Source: Litchfieldia salsa
GTDB lineage: Bacteria > Bacillota > Bacilli > Bacillales > Bacillaceae_L
Direction of reading: 5' to 3'
Assembly: GCF_900104555.1 (NCBI RefSeq)
Contig: NZ_FNJU01000003.1
Coordinates: 372,001-436,000 of the forward strand
Length of the DNA: 64,000 nt
The notes below the pieces were generated by a model. That model was not told where the DNA came from and made no database searches. It saw only the letters and a list, made by a program, of their open reading frames with translations. The translations under genes were made by a program, and so were the position numbers. Numbering within the stretch: the first letter of the stretch is position 1; the number at the start of each line of letters is the position of its first letter. Positions 25,961 through 34,472 of the stretch are shown here, piece after piece.

Positions 25961-26782
25961 ATGCGAGAGCAAGTCTTGTACCTTTCTATTTTAATGTTAT
26001 TTATTTTTAGTACGATCCCCTTCTATGTAAATGTAAAAGAAGTTAATAGTAAAATCTTAAGTATTGCCCACCGTGGTGCCTCTGGCTATGCCCCTGAAAA
26101 TACATTCGCAGCTTTCGACAAAGCGATAGAGATGGATGTAGATTACCTTGAATTAGATGTTCAAATGACGAAAGATAACCACCTTGTAATCATCCATGAC
26201 CCAAAAGTTAATCGAACAACTAATGGAAAAGGCTTTGTAAAAGATCTTACTTTAAGTCAAATTAAATCTTTAGATGCTGGAAGTTGGTTTGGTGAGGAAT
26301 TTAGAGGAGAAAGAATACCCACTTTTAAAGAAATTCTAAATGTTTATGGCGATAAGGTTGGGCTCTTAGTTGAGCTTAAGAATCCATCATTATATCCTGG
26401 CATAGAAAAAAAGGTATCAGATGCCATTAATAATTATTCACTGTTTTCAGAACAAAACCCTAGTATAAAAGTTCAGTCCTTTGACCTTAGTTCACTCCGT
26501 TCTTTGAAAAAACATTTACCTTTAATTGATGTCGGGCTCCTTATTAATCGAATGATTAACTATCGAAAATTACTAAAAGTGGAAAAGGATATAGACTTTA
26601 TTAATATGCAAAAAAGATACATTACAAGACACATCGTTTTGCAAGCACATCAACTAAATTTAAAAATTTATGCATGGACTGTCAATGAACTTCGAGATTT
26701 AACGTATTTACTTCACCTTGGTATTGATGGAGCAATAGTAGACTACCCTGAAATCATATTTAAACTACAGAAAATATATTAA
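25961..26782 (+). CDS. Glycerophosphodiester phosphodiesterase with N-terminal signal/anchor
   Basis: 273 residues. A hydrophobic N-terminus (about residues 4-22) is followed by a GDPD TIM barrel with IAHRGASGYAPENT (catalytic His and Glu), LELDVQMTKD, VIIHDPKVNRTTNGKG and a C-terminal WTVNELRDL. The enzyme cleaves glycerophosphodiesters or (lyso)lipid/teichoic-acid headgroups at the outer face of the membrane. It probably forms an operon with the downstream DUF2515 gene, 25 bp away. A second GDPD lies at 43198-44121. Confidence 0.87.
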   Translation: MREQVLYLSILMLFIFSTIPFYVNVKEVNSKILSIAHRGASGYAPENTFAAFDKAIEMDVDYLELDVQMTKDNHLVIIHDPKVNRTTNGKGFVKDLTLSQIKSLDAGSWFGEEFRGERIPTFKEILNVYGDKVGLLVELKNPSLYPGIEKKVSDAINNYSLFSEQNPSIKVQSFDLSSLRSLKKHLPLIDVGLLINRMINYRKLLKVEKDIDFINMQKRYITRHIVLQAHQLNLKIYAWTVNELRDLTYLLHLGIDGAIVDYPEIIFKLQKIY

Positions 26783-26807
26783 TAGAACAAGACTGGAGGT
26801 AACATTT

Positions 26808-27905
26808 TTGTGTTGTTTATTTTTCAAAAAAAAGAAATTAAGAAAGATTATAAATTCTGATGAATTACTAAAGCTAAAGCAACAATTAAATGAGCAGATT
26901 GATCAGGATGTGGGCCCTAGTCTCTTAGTAGGAGAAGAGAAGGAAATTGTTCACTCCATTAGAGATAAAACAGCCAACTTAAATATTAATAACCTTACTC
27001 GAACAGAAGCCTATTTAAAGTATTATCAAAGAAATCCTGAAGTGCATTGGTCATTCCTAGCTCATATGGTATCTAGAAATGCAGGATATAATATGACGGA
27101 TATTAAAGGTGAAATAATCGGTGAATTGATCCCTGAAAAAGAGAAGATAAACTTCTTCAACTTTCTTGAACGTTCAAATGCTCTTATATTTAATGATGCA
27201 TTCCCACAACTATTATTATATGAATATAGCAAGAACAAGAAAAAGTCATATTTTCATTTGTTAAATGCTCTACACGTCTCATCATTCATGCTTCCTGTAT
27301 GGAACCATTTCTATTCAACAAATAACTCTAACCTTCTAACCGTCGCTTTAATTATTAATGAGCAAAATTATATTGAACAACGAGTTATGACTAATCCTTT
27401 ATTTAAGGGGGTTATTGACTCTATCCAATTTAAATTGCAAGAATTATTTGGATTCACCATGGTTTTGTTCCCTTTTGTTTTAAAAAAGGACAAATATCTT
27501 AAGCTTGCTGGTTCTACGGTAAAAGATTTCACTTCATTAAATGAGAGAATCAACATGGGTAAGTGTTTATACTCTATCCTTTTTTATATAAAAAAAGTAA
27601 GAGAAGGAGCATATACTTTTGCCACAAATACACCACATACTGGTTCAAGAGCAGATTATTATTCAAGCATTTTTTCTAAACAATCCAATTCTTCGAGTAA
27701 AAAAATTCATAGTCCAATCTTATCTCATGCTTGGTCAAATTTTAATCATAAATATAATGACCATTCAGATTGGTTTCATAATGATTCTATTTACCAAGCT
27801 CTTGAATCACTTCCTACTTTAAACAAATACGATATAACGGATGATTATATGAGTAAGCTAATAACTCTTTACTCAATTGAAAGTCTTGTTGATTTCTTAA
27901 ATTAA
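26808..27905 (+). CDS. yppC: YppC-like protein (DUF2515)
   Basis: 365 residues matching the DUF2515 family (B. subtilis YppC). The conserved-looking core is EVHWSFLAHMVSRNAGYNMTD and FNDAFPQLLLYEYSK. Mostly helical, apparently soluble or peripheral; function unknown. The TTG start lies eight bases behind TGGAGG. The C-terminal third (about residues 285-320, NTPHTGSRADYYS) is polar. Likely cotranscribed with the GDPD gene. Confidence 0.75.
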   Translation: MCCLFFKKKKLRKIINSDELLKLKQQLNEQIDQDVGPSLLVGEEKEIVHSIRDKTANLNINNLTRTEAYLKYYQRNPEVHWSFLAHMVSRNAGYNMTDIKGEIIGELIPEKEKINFFNFLERSNALIFNDAFPQLLLYEYSKNKKKSYFHLLNALHVSSFMLPVWNHFYSTNNSNLLTVALIINEQNYIEQRVMTNPLFKGVIDSIQFKLQELFGFTMVLFPFVLKKDKYLKLAGSTVKDFTSLNERINMGKCLYSILFYIKKVREGAYTFATNTPHTGSRADYYSSIFSKQSNSSSKKIHSPILSHAWSNFNHKYNDHSDWFHNDSIYQALESLPTLNKYDITDDYMSKLITLYSIESLVDFLN

Positions 27906-27922
27906 CATAAACAAGTTTCTTA

Positions 27923-28035
27923 CGGCTGTCCCAATTGAAGCTAGACCACAAAATCTAAGATAACTTGTCATAAAAATTAATATAACAACAAGTTATCTTA
28001 GGGAGTGTGATACTCATTTGAATTTTGAAACAGCC
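27923..28035. repeat. Nested inverted repeat with GGCTGT/ACAGCC outer arms
   Basis: CTAAGATAACTTGT (27955-27968) and ACAAGTTATCTTAG (27988-28001) form a perfect 14-bp stem with a 19-base loop. The outer GGCTGTCCCAATTGAA and TTTTGAAACAGCC arms pair partially. It lies between convergent yppC and yozD and may act as a terminator, or be a remnant of a small dispersed element. Confidence 0.6.
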
Positions 28036-28062
28036 TCAAGTTCTTATAGAATAGCTCTTTTG

Positions 28063-28245
28063 TTATTCAATCTCAGACTCAGATTCCTCTTCATCAATAA
28101 TACATTTCTCAAGTAAATAGTCGAAGGTGATATCGGCTAAATCGTCCAATTCCCCTTCCTCAGGAACATAACCTCTTTTAATGAGTTCATTGTAAAAGAA
28201 CTCGGCAATTTCTTCAGTATCAATAACAACCTCAATTTCTTTCAC
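28063..28245 (-). CDS. yozD: YozD family protein
   Basis: 60 residues, acidic, beginning MKEIEVVIDTEEIAEFF with a conserved LADITFDYLLEKCIIDEE. This corresponds to B. subtilis YozD, which lies in the same yodJ-deoD-yozD-yodN neighbourhood. Function unknown. Clear GGGGGA ribosome site upstream. Confidence 0.82.
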   Translation of the reverse strand: MKEIEVVIDTEEIAEFFYNELIKRGYVPEEGELDDLADITFDYLLEKCIIDEEESESEIE

Positions 28246-28422
28246 AATATCGTCCCCCTTTAATAAAGATTTATGTTCGAATCGAATTAGATATGCTAGT
28301 TGTTTTTCTTAATCCTAGTGACTTTCAATATGTAACGTTTAATTAATTATAAAGTCTTGTCATAAAAGAAGTTTAGATACATAAAATGATAAAAATTGGA
28401 CAAACAGGAGGTATTTAAGAAT

Positions 28423-28596
28423 ATGAATCGTGGATTATTGGAGCTGCAGCACTCAAAACAAACAAAGAAAACCTTAGATCTAATAGATGGACCATTATTT
28501 GATCTTTGGCTTAAAAAAATAACAAATGGTTTATTTACGACATGTATGGTTATCGCAATCCCTTTATTTTTTTATCTTTTTAGTTGGATATTTTAA
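28423..28596 (+). CDS. Small single-pass membrane protein, 57 residues
   Basis: ATG at 28423 behind CAGGAGGTATTTAAGA. A polar N-terminus (MNRGLLELQHSKQTKKT) is followed by a hydrophobic C-terminal helix (TTCMVIAIPLFFYLFSW). The longer reading from 28396 lacks a ribosome site. Convergent with the next gene, whose stop is only 4 bp away. Unknown family. Confidence 0.65.
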   Translation: MNRGLLELQHSKQTKKTLDLIDGPLFDLWLKKITNGLFTTCMVIAIPLFFYLFSWIF

Positions 28597-28600
28597 TTGA

Positions 28601-29308
28601 TCATTCTTTATTTCCATCTAGTGAATAGTGATTTTGTATATACTTATCAAGATTCTTTAAAGCTAAATCCATAACCTTTTTATATTTGTCATCACCAAAC
28701 ACTTCATATAAATATTTATAGTCATTATACACATCTAATAAACCATCAACAATTTCCTCTTTTTCTTTTTGTAATTTTATTATTTCTTTTTCCGTTTTTT
28801 TCGACATGTCCATGATGGCATGCAACTCCATACTCTTTTTTTCTTTTTTTATCAGATAATACAGTGTAAGCTTCTGAAGAAAAATCTCTGCGTTTTCACT
28901 ATCTGCAATAAGAATGAGCTCTTCTTCCGATGCTTCCAGCCATTCACCATCTGAAAGTCTAGATAACTCGTAAACAATCTCTTCAAACGAACCTTCTTTA
29001 TATCTCCATATTTCTGTACGTATTCCAACAATTTTAAAAATAGCTTCACCATATCCCTTTACAAATACTAAGTCTCCAAAATAATATTGAAATTGAACCT
29101 CTAGCTGTTCTATTTCAATTTCACCACCTTGATAGGTTGAAATTGAATTGAGACTGGATTCAAGGTAAAAATGCTGTCCATGGTTTACCTTATAAAAATA
29201 ATGATTATCAACTTTTTCAATGTCAGTAACGGTACCCACGGTTCCATATTGTGTGATGACAACAATATCGCCTACTTTAAATCGTGGTTCCTTTTTATTT
29301 TCATCCAT
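28601..29308 (-). CDS. yodN: YodN-like hypothetical protein
   Basis: 235 residues. The first 60 look like a KOW/SH3-like beta domain (FKVGDIVVITQYGTVGTVTDI), a similar strand-rich repeat follows (YYFGDLVFVKGYGEAIFKIVG), and a helical C-terminal half (residues 150-235) may form a coiled coil. I name it YodN because of its size and its place after yozD; the sequence match is from memory and moderate. Start at 29308 follows GAAGGAGG by eight bases. Function unknown. Confidence 0.65.
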   Translation of the reverse strand: MDENKKEPRFKVGDIVVITQYGTVGTVTDIEKVDNHYFYKVNHGQHFYLESSLNSISTYQGGEIEIEQLEVQFQYYFGDLVFVKGYGEAIFKIVGIRTEIWRYKEGSFEEIVYELSRLSDGEWLEASEEELILIADSENAEIFLQKLTLYYLIKKEKKSMELHAIMDMSKKTEKEIIKLQKEKEEIVDGLLDVYNDYKYLYEVFGDDKYKKVMDLALKNLDKYIQNHYSLDGNKE

Positions 29309-29423
29309 CCGGCTGTCCTCCTTCATATCATTCTATTAAAGGTGGTATGATATTATATGCAAACATAAAGAAAACGCTAATTATTTCTTATTATATTTTC
29401 AGTTTAAAAAAGTAATGACCAAA

Positions 29424-29457
29424 ACAAAATAGGTTGACTTAAGTCAACCATTTTGTT
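29424..29457 (-). terminator. Terminator of yozE
   Basis: An 18-bp perfect palindrome GGTTGACTTAAGTCAACC is extended by ACAAAAT / ATTTTGT arms, with T-rich sequence on the minus exit. Confidence 0.65.
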
Positions 29458-29484
29458 TAGAATTATATATTTTTTAGTAGAGCA

Positions 29485-29706
29485 TTATTCTTGATCGTTC
29501 TGATATAACTCCCATGCATGATCAAAGATTGTCATTGTATCTAGATAATGGCCATTGAATTCTAAATAAGTACTAATTTCATGATAATCATAAATATTTT
29601 TTGGAAAGCCGTGATCAAGATACAAATTATTGGCAAATTTACTTAAGTCATCTTTCCCCTTTTCATTTCGATACCTTAGCATATAATGATAAAATGATTT
29701 CCTCAT
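29485..29706 (-). CDS. yozE: YozE family protein (SAM-like helical fold)
   Basis: 73 residues matching the YozE_SAM_like family: MRKSFYHYMLRYRNEKGKDD at the start, then DHGFPKNIYDYHEISTYLE and a C-terminal FDHAWELYQ. The B. subtilis homologue has a sterile-alpha-motif-like helical structure and no known function. A monocistronic unit with its own terminator. Confidence 0.9.
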   Translation of the reverse strand: MRKSFYHYMLRYRNEKGKDDLSKFANNLYLDHGFPKNIYDYHEISTYLEFNGHYLDTMTIFDHAWELYQNDQE

Positions 29707-29767
29707 CTAATTACTCCTTTTAGACTAAGTAAATAATTGCTCTTAAAATTTGTCTCTTTTCTAAAAG

Positions 29768-29956
29768 ATTGTTGTTTTAAGGCTTGTTTAATTTTGGAGA
29801 GCTCGTTGATTGGAACGGAAGGTATGTGACTCCTGCGGGATGCGCAGGAAGGATGAGACCCCACAGGAGCTTGGCGACGAGGAGGCTCATCACCTGCCCC
29901 GCGGAAAGCACATACCTGGAGTGCAAATCAACCTAACCTAGTCAAATAGCAACAAT
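29768..29956. repeat. GC-rich imperfect palindromic repeat element of Bacillaceae type
   Basis: A GC-rich island in AT-rich DNA. Nested arms are ATTGTTG / CAACAAT (29768-29774, 29950-29956), GTTGATT / AATCAAC (29805-29811, 29926-29932), GGTATGTG / CACATACC (29821-29828, 29909-29916), CCTGCG / CGCAGG and GATGAG / CTCATC. I recognise the pattern (GACTCCTGCGGG, GAGACCCC, GAGGAGGCTCA, CCCCGCGGAAAGC) as an element scattered in many Bacillus genomes. No ORF. Confidence 0.85.
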
Positions 29957-29972
29957 ATTTTGTGAAAAGAAC

Positions 29973-31034
29973 CTAAAATTTAAAGCTAGCTTCTTCATTT
30001 AAATCTTTCACAAATGAAGTTAGCAGTTGTACTGTTGCGTGAAGATCTTCTAAATCAATTACTTCAACGGGTGAATGTGCATATCTTGAAGGTATGGATA
30101 GAACACCAGTTGGTATTCCCTTATTGCTAAGTGAAACCGCCCCCCCATCAGTACCTATCCCTGGAAATACTTCATACTGAAACCGAATATCTTTCTCTTG
30201 GGCAATTGTTACTAATGTATCTTTTACTGCTGGATGAGCAATTAAACTAAAATCAATGATTTTAATTCCAGTTCCACCACCTAAAAGTAATGTTTGGTCC
30301 ATTGTTTCTTCAGGTGTATCACTTACTGCAGTTGTATCAATTGCAATCGCTACATCAGCATCTATACCTCTTGCAGCAACTTGGGCACCTCTTAATCCAA
30401 CTTCTTCTTGAACTGTAAATAATGCCACGATTTCAGCAGAAAAATCTTTATTCTTTAGCTCTTCTAAGAGACTAATAATAACAGCACACCCAGCTCTGTC
30501 GTCCAAACCTTTTCCAACTATTCGACCAGTTCTTTCGTTTCCGAGTATTTCTAATTCAGTAGCCCATGTGATTGGGGAGCCAATTTGAACACCTAGAGAA
30601 ATGGCATCCTCCTTAGACTTTGCACCAATATCAATATATAACTGTTGATGTTTTCTCACTTTTGAAGGGTCATCAAATTTCACAAAATGTGCAGACATTG
30701 TTCCAATCACACCGAGCAATTCACCAGAACTTGTTCGAACCTTAACTTTTTGAGCAAGTAAAATCCGATCGTCGTGTCCACCTAGCTTTTCAAAGCGTAA
30801 TAATCCATTATTTTCTATCTTTTTTACTATAAACCCTATTTCATCCATATGTGCTGTTACTATCATCTTTGGCCCTGGCTTATTTCCTTTACTAGTAGCA
30901 ATCACATTTCCAATTGAATCAATAGTTACTTCATCAACCAATTCTTTTATGTAATCTTTTATAAAATATGAGACTGGCTGCTCATAACCACTTGGTCCAT
31001 GTAGACTTGTTAAGGATTTTAATAAATTGAACAT
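29973..31034 (-). CDS. M42 family aminopeptidase/glutamyl aminopeptidase
   Basis: 353 residues of the co-catalytic dizinc M42 family. Motifs in order are VTAHMDEIGF (ligand His, about residue 64), GKGLDDRAGC (bridging Asp), QEEVGLRGA (catalytic Glu-Glu), AIDTTA (Asp) and SRYAHSPVE (His). Cytosolic enzymes of this class trim N-terminal residues from peptides and form large tetrahedral complexes. B. subtilis has several (YsdC, YtoP, YhfE); which one is orthologous I cannot tell. Single gene next to the repeat element. Confidence 0.9.
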   Translation of the reverse strand: MFNLLKSLTSLHGPSGYEQPVSYFIKDYIKELVDEVTIDSIGNVIATSKGNKPGPKMIVTAHMDEIGFIVKKIENNGLLRFEKLGGHDDRILLAQKVKVRTSSGELLGVIGTMSAHFVKFDDPSKVRKHQQLYIDIGAKSKEDAISLGVQIGSPITWATELEILGNERTGRIVGKGLDDRAGCAVIISLLEELKNKDFSAEIVALFTVQEEVGLRGAQVAARGIDADVAIAIDTTAVSDTPEETMDQTLLLGGGTGIKIIDFSLIAHPAVKDTLVTIAQEKDIRFQYEVFPGIGTDGGAVSLSNKGIPTGVLSIPSRYAHSPVEVIDLEDLHATVQLLTSFVKDLNEEASFKF

Positions 31035-31138
31035 ATATGCACTTCCTCTTTCTATTTTAACTTTAGCAGGTTAATAGGTTACACAGATTAAGTATAATGA
31101 AAAAGATCCTTTTTCGCAAAAACTATACTGAAATCAAC

Positions 31139-31169
31139 GAAAAGCAACGGCTCTCTGGCGTTGCTTTTC
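31139..31169 (-). terminator. Terminator of the kinase-like gene
   Basis: GAAAAGCAACG / CGTTGCTTTTC with a 9-base loop. Confidence 0.7.
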
Positions 31170-31194
31170 ATTTTGTACTGTGCTCTATTTTAGC

Positions 31195-31791
31195 TTATAA
31201 ATCCCTAAAATTAATATGTTTACTCCATTCTTCATATGATTCCATGTCAATTCCTTTTGCTTGTTCTAAGAATTGTTCAAGTAAACCTAATTTCTTTAAA
31301 TCTAAAAACATTTTAGGATTATGTGGGTCATTCATCGTTAGTCCATCTGAATGATCAATAGCCTTCAGAATATTCCCGTCTGTTAAAATGAAATGGCCAA
31401 TTGACGTTTTAATTCTAGTAAATCCAATTCTTTTTAACTCTTTTCGGATCATTATGATTTGTTTGGTGATAGATGGGGTGATTTCTTTCATTTTTTTTAA
31501 ATGACTTTTTAAATTAGGACCTCTTAAATATTCCATTATTACATAATTCGTACCCACCTCATATAACTTAGGAACAATATTGAGACCCTTTGCTCTGTCA
31601 AGTGCATTTCCTTCTTTTAATGCGGCATTTGGATTAACATAAATTTTTACGCAGCAATCTTCGCTAAGTTGAAAAACGGCACCTTGACTTCCTTCTCCGA
31701 TCAGTTTTAGATCAGTTGGATTGTGAATAATTAACTTCTTTTCTCCATTCTCTTCTTTTCGTTGAACTGTGATCAACTTATAGTCTTCCAT
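31195..31791 (-). CDS. Small protein-kinase-like fold protein
   Basis: 198 residues. A glycine-rich loop LIGEGSQGAVFQL and an invariant-type Lys in CCVKIYVN are followed by the hinge VIMEYLRG and by IGHFILTDGNILKAIDHSDG, where DHS could replace DFG. This is a minimal eukaryotic-like or Kdo/RIO-type kinase lacking a clear HRD loop. B. subtilis YrzF is similar in size. It may be a degenerate or atypical kinase. The ATG at 31791 follows GGGAGGG. Divergent from the NUDIX operon, which also encodes a kinase. Confidence 0.7.
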   Translation of the reverse strand: MEDYKLITVQRKEENGEKKLIIHNPTDLKLIGEGSQGAVFQLSEDCCVKIYVNPNAALKEGNALDRAKGLNIVPKLYEVGTNYVIMEYLRGPNLKSHLKKMKEITPSITKQIIMIRKELKRIGFTRIKTSIGHFILTDGNILKAIDHSDGLTMNDPHNPKMFLDLKKLGLLEQFLEQAKGIDMESYEEWSKHINFRDL

Positions 31792-32075
31792 TATCAATAC
31801 CCTCCCTTCTTATACTTGAAAAAGCATATTTCTATATTATGAAGTGTTTAACTAAATGTTTTGGACTAGTAGCACTCTTTCAATAAAATGGCTAAACACT
31901 ATATACTTTGAAATTCCGTAATAAATGAATTTAGCACATTTATTAAATTTATGTAAATGTTTAGGGTGGTTGTCCGTTTCCGATACTTATACATTCGCAT
32001 GTAATGTAAAATGAAAAATCTTCCAAAGAAGAATTTCAATAGATTTAGAGAGTTCTCAGGAAAGGAGGTAATCAG
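31792..32075. other. Intergenic region between the divergent kinase-like and NUDIX genes
   Basis: 284 AT-rich bases without an ORF. I see a short symmetric stretch ACATTCGCATGTAATGT near 31991-32007 and no convincing SigA pair. Both divergent promoters must lie here. Confidence 0.5.
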
Positions 32076-32528
32076 ATGGGATACATTGAAGATTTACGTA
32101 AACTTGTAGGAACTAGACCTCTCATTTTAACTGGAGTTGCAGTAATCGTCCTTGATCAACACAAGCGCTTGTTAATGGTACAAAGCGATGGTATGTGGAA
32201 AATACCAGGTGGATTTATAGAGATGGGAGAAACTGCTGAAGAAGCTGGAATTAGAGAGATTTCTGAGGAAGCAGGGATGAATATTAATAATCTTCAATTA
32301 CTTGGAGTTTTTTCTGGGAAGAATTTTTTCACCAAACTTCCTAACGAGGACGAATACTATCCTGTTACCATCGCATACACAACTAAGAACATACTAGGAG
32401 GATCTTTAAAACCGGATGGAATAGAAACTCAACAGGTTGAATTTTTCGATTGGGAATCACTTCCCAAGGCTTTAAGTACACGAGATAAAGAGATACTTCA
32501 GTGTTATAAAGGAAAGGATGTGAATTAA
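32076..32528 (+). CDS. NUDIX hydrolase
   Basis: 150 residues. The complete Nudix box GFIEMGETAEEAGIREISEEAGM (about residues 45-67) supplies the Mg2+-binding REXXEE. Substrate class is typically a nucleoside diphosphate linked to another moiety (NDP-sugar, (d)NTP, NADH). Cotranscription with a glycosyltransferase gene 3 bp downstream makes an NDP-sugar substrate plausible. Excellent AAAGGAGG site. First gene of a three-gene operon. Confidence 0.9.
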   Translation: MGYIEDLRKLVGTRPLILTGVAVIVLDQHKRLLMVQSDGMWKIPGGFIEMGETAEEAGIREISEEAGMNINNLQLLGVFSGKNFFTKLPNEDEYYPVTIAYTTKNILGGSLKPDGIETQQVEFFDWESLPKALSTRDKEILQCYKGKDVN

Positions 32529-32531
32529 TTT

Positions 32532-33635
32532 ATGGAGACTGTTGCTTTTTATATTGAAGAACCCATTAAAATAAACCAAGAGTTTATGTACAATCAAATC
32601 GTCGGACTGAGCCAATATCGTGCAATAGTTATAGGCCCATTCTCCAATCACAATAATACTCAATATCAGTTTAACGATTATTATAATTTAAGTGATATTC
32701 AAGACCTTAAAGCCTTTTTTGATAAACAAAATGTAGTTGCTATACACGCTCATCAAGGTAAACATTCTAAGAGTATACTTCCAATTGCTACTAAGTATGA
32801 TATTCCTTTGATTGTTCATTTTCGAGGACGTGATTCTTCTACCCAAACTGAAAAGAGATTTCTCAAAAATAAGAAACGTTATGATTCTTTAATCCAACAT
32901 GGAGCAGGTTATTTTGCTGTATGTCAGTTTCTGGCGGAGGAGTTAAAAAAACTAGGATTTCCAGAAAATAAAATCCATGTATTATATGGTGGTCTTGATC
33001 TGAATCTATATCCATTTACTCAACGTTCCATACCTAATGAAGGTGAAATCAGAATTATATCCGTTGCCCGACTTGTCGAGAAGAAGGGATTCCTTACACT
33101 TATAAAGGCATTCAACTTGATTCACCAAGAATACCCAAGAGCAACTCTTACTATTATTGGAACAGGTAAAGAAGAAGAAAAGATTTTAAATTGTATCAAC
33201 GAATATCAATTAAATGACTGCGTTTTTCTTAAGGGAGCGTTGGATTCTGGGCAAGTATCCAAAGAATTAAGAAACTCTCACCTATTTTGCCTTTCAAGTG
33301 AAACAGGTTTAGATGGGGATGTCGAAGGAATTCCTAATGCATTAAAAGAAGCGATGGCAAGCGGATTACCGGTAATATCCACCTATCACGGTGGAATTCC
33401 TGAATTAATTGACCATAAAAGAACGGGTTTTCTAGTACCTGAAAAAGATTATATATCTCTTGCTCAAGGTATTAAATACTTTTTAAACAATCCAGGTGTA
33501 TGGGAAGATTACACAAAAATGGCAAGAAAGGTTATTGAAGAAAAATTCGATATAAAAAAACAAACCTTGGAACAGCAGAGGTTATATGGCTTAATAACGA
33601 ATAAATATGATGGAAGAGGTGGAAATGACGAATGA
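32532..33635 (+). CDS. Family 4 glycosyltransferase
   Basis: 367 residues with the GT-B fold. The acceptor domain has IHAHQGKHSKS and IVHFRGRD. The donor domain has ISVARLVEKKG (about 178-188) and the GT4 signature EGIPNALKEAMASGLPVIST with GGIPELI. It transfers a sugar from a nucleotide donor to an unknown acceptor in the cytosol. It starts 3 bp after the NUDIX stop and its stop overlaps the next start (ATGA), so the three proteins are probably made in fixed ratio. CotSA-type spore-coat glycosyltransferases belong to the same family. Confidence 0.88.
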   Translation: METVAFYIEEPIKINQEFMYNQIVGLSQYRAIVIGPFSNHNNTQYQFNDYYNLSDIQDLKAFFDKQNVVAIHAHQGKHSKSILPIATKYDIPLIVHFRGRDSSTQTEKRFLKNKKRYDSLIQHGAGYFAVCQFLAEELKKLGFPENKIHVLYGGLDLNLYPFTQRSIPNEGEIRIISVARLVEKKGFLTLIKAFNLIHQEYPRATLTIIGTGKEEEKILNCINEYQLNDCVFLKGALDSGQVSKELRNSHLFCLSSETGLDGDVEGIPNALKEAMASGLPVISTYHGGIPELIDHKRTGFLVPEKDYISLAQGIKYFLNNPGVWEDYTKMARKVIEEKFDIKKQTLEQQRLYGLITNKYDGRGGNDE

Positions 33636-34444
33636 CAGTAGAAAACGAATCGAAGAACCATACAAAAGTTCCAGTTCAATATATACAAACATTAAGAGGT
33701 GGAACAGCACATGTGATCCTCTTTAACGATGGCAAGAAATATGTTGTTAAGTGGAACGCTACTAAGAAAGACAGGGGAAGAGAAGTTGTCAATGAATATA
33801 TAATAGGTAAACTAGCAACACTTTTCTCTCTTCCAGTGATCCCCTTTGAGATTGTTTACATCTCAAAAGAGTTTATCGAAAATACGCCTGAATTAAAATC
33901 TAATAAAAATAATTATCTTTCTGGATATCAATATGCTTGTATCTATATTGAGAATACGCTCGTGTTCGAGGATGTAAGACAAGATCCACCATCAAAGTCT
34001 GAAATAAAAAATCGAGACATGCTTGCCGGAATCACTGTATTTGACCAATGGGTAAACAACAGTGACCGAGGAACAATGAATGTCCTATTTGAACCTCTCG
34101 TTGAGGGAGGTTATTATGTCCATATGATTGATCATGGAAGATGTTTTCCAGGTCGTTATCAATGGTCTGCTCAAACGCTTAGTCAAATGCCGGAATATAA
34201 TTTCCATTGGCCTTTTTATAAATGGGTATATAGTAATCTCCATGATGACAATGAACTATCATCGTTTGCAAAGAAAATAGTTAATATGCCAAATAACTTA
34301 ATCTATGAAGTTATTCAATCAATCCCCCAAGAATGGGACGTAAACACTGAAGACCGAGAATCTCTCTATATATTTTTATTAAAACAAAAAGATGAGCTAC
34401 CTAATATTCTTGAAAAAATAGCTATTTATCGCAACACACTATAA
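33632..34444 (+). CDS. HipA-like kinase (HipA_2 family)
   Basis: 270 residues resembling the HipA_2 (HipA-like kinase) family. RGGTAHVILFNDGKKYVVKW holds the nucleotide-binding Lys (about residue 36). A catalytic loop NSDRGTMNVLFE (about 139-150) and a DFG-like IDHGRCF (about 167-173) follow. Substrates of this family are uncharacterised. It is not accompanied by a HipB antitoxin, so a classic toxin-antitoxin role is unlikely. Its start overlaps the glycosyltransferase stop by 4 bp. Confidence 0.8.
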   Translation: MTVENESKNHTKVPVQYIQTLRGGTAHVILFNDGKKYVVKWNATKKDRGREVVNEYIIGKLATLFSLPVIPFEIVYISKEFIENTPELKSNKNNYLSGYQYACIYIENTLVFEDVRQDPPSKSEIKNRDMLAGITVFDQWVNNSDRGTMNVLFEPLVEGGYYVHMIDHGRCFPGRYQWSAQTLSQMPEYNFHWPFYKWVYSNLHDDNELSSFAKKIVNMPNNLIYEVIQSIPQEWDVNTEDRESLYIFLLKQKDELPNILEKIAIYRNTL

Positions 34445-34472
34445 TGGAATAATGTCAAGCTGACCAATAACA

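Noticed and set aside
33632-34444. HipA/HipB toxin-antitoxin module
   Set aside because: No HipB-like DNA-binding gene precedes it. The sequence fits the HipA_2 family, and the operon partners are NUDIX and GT4.
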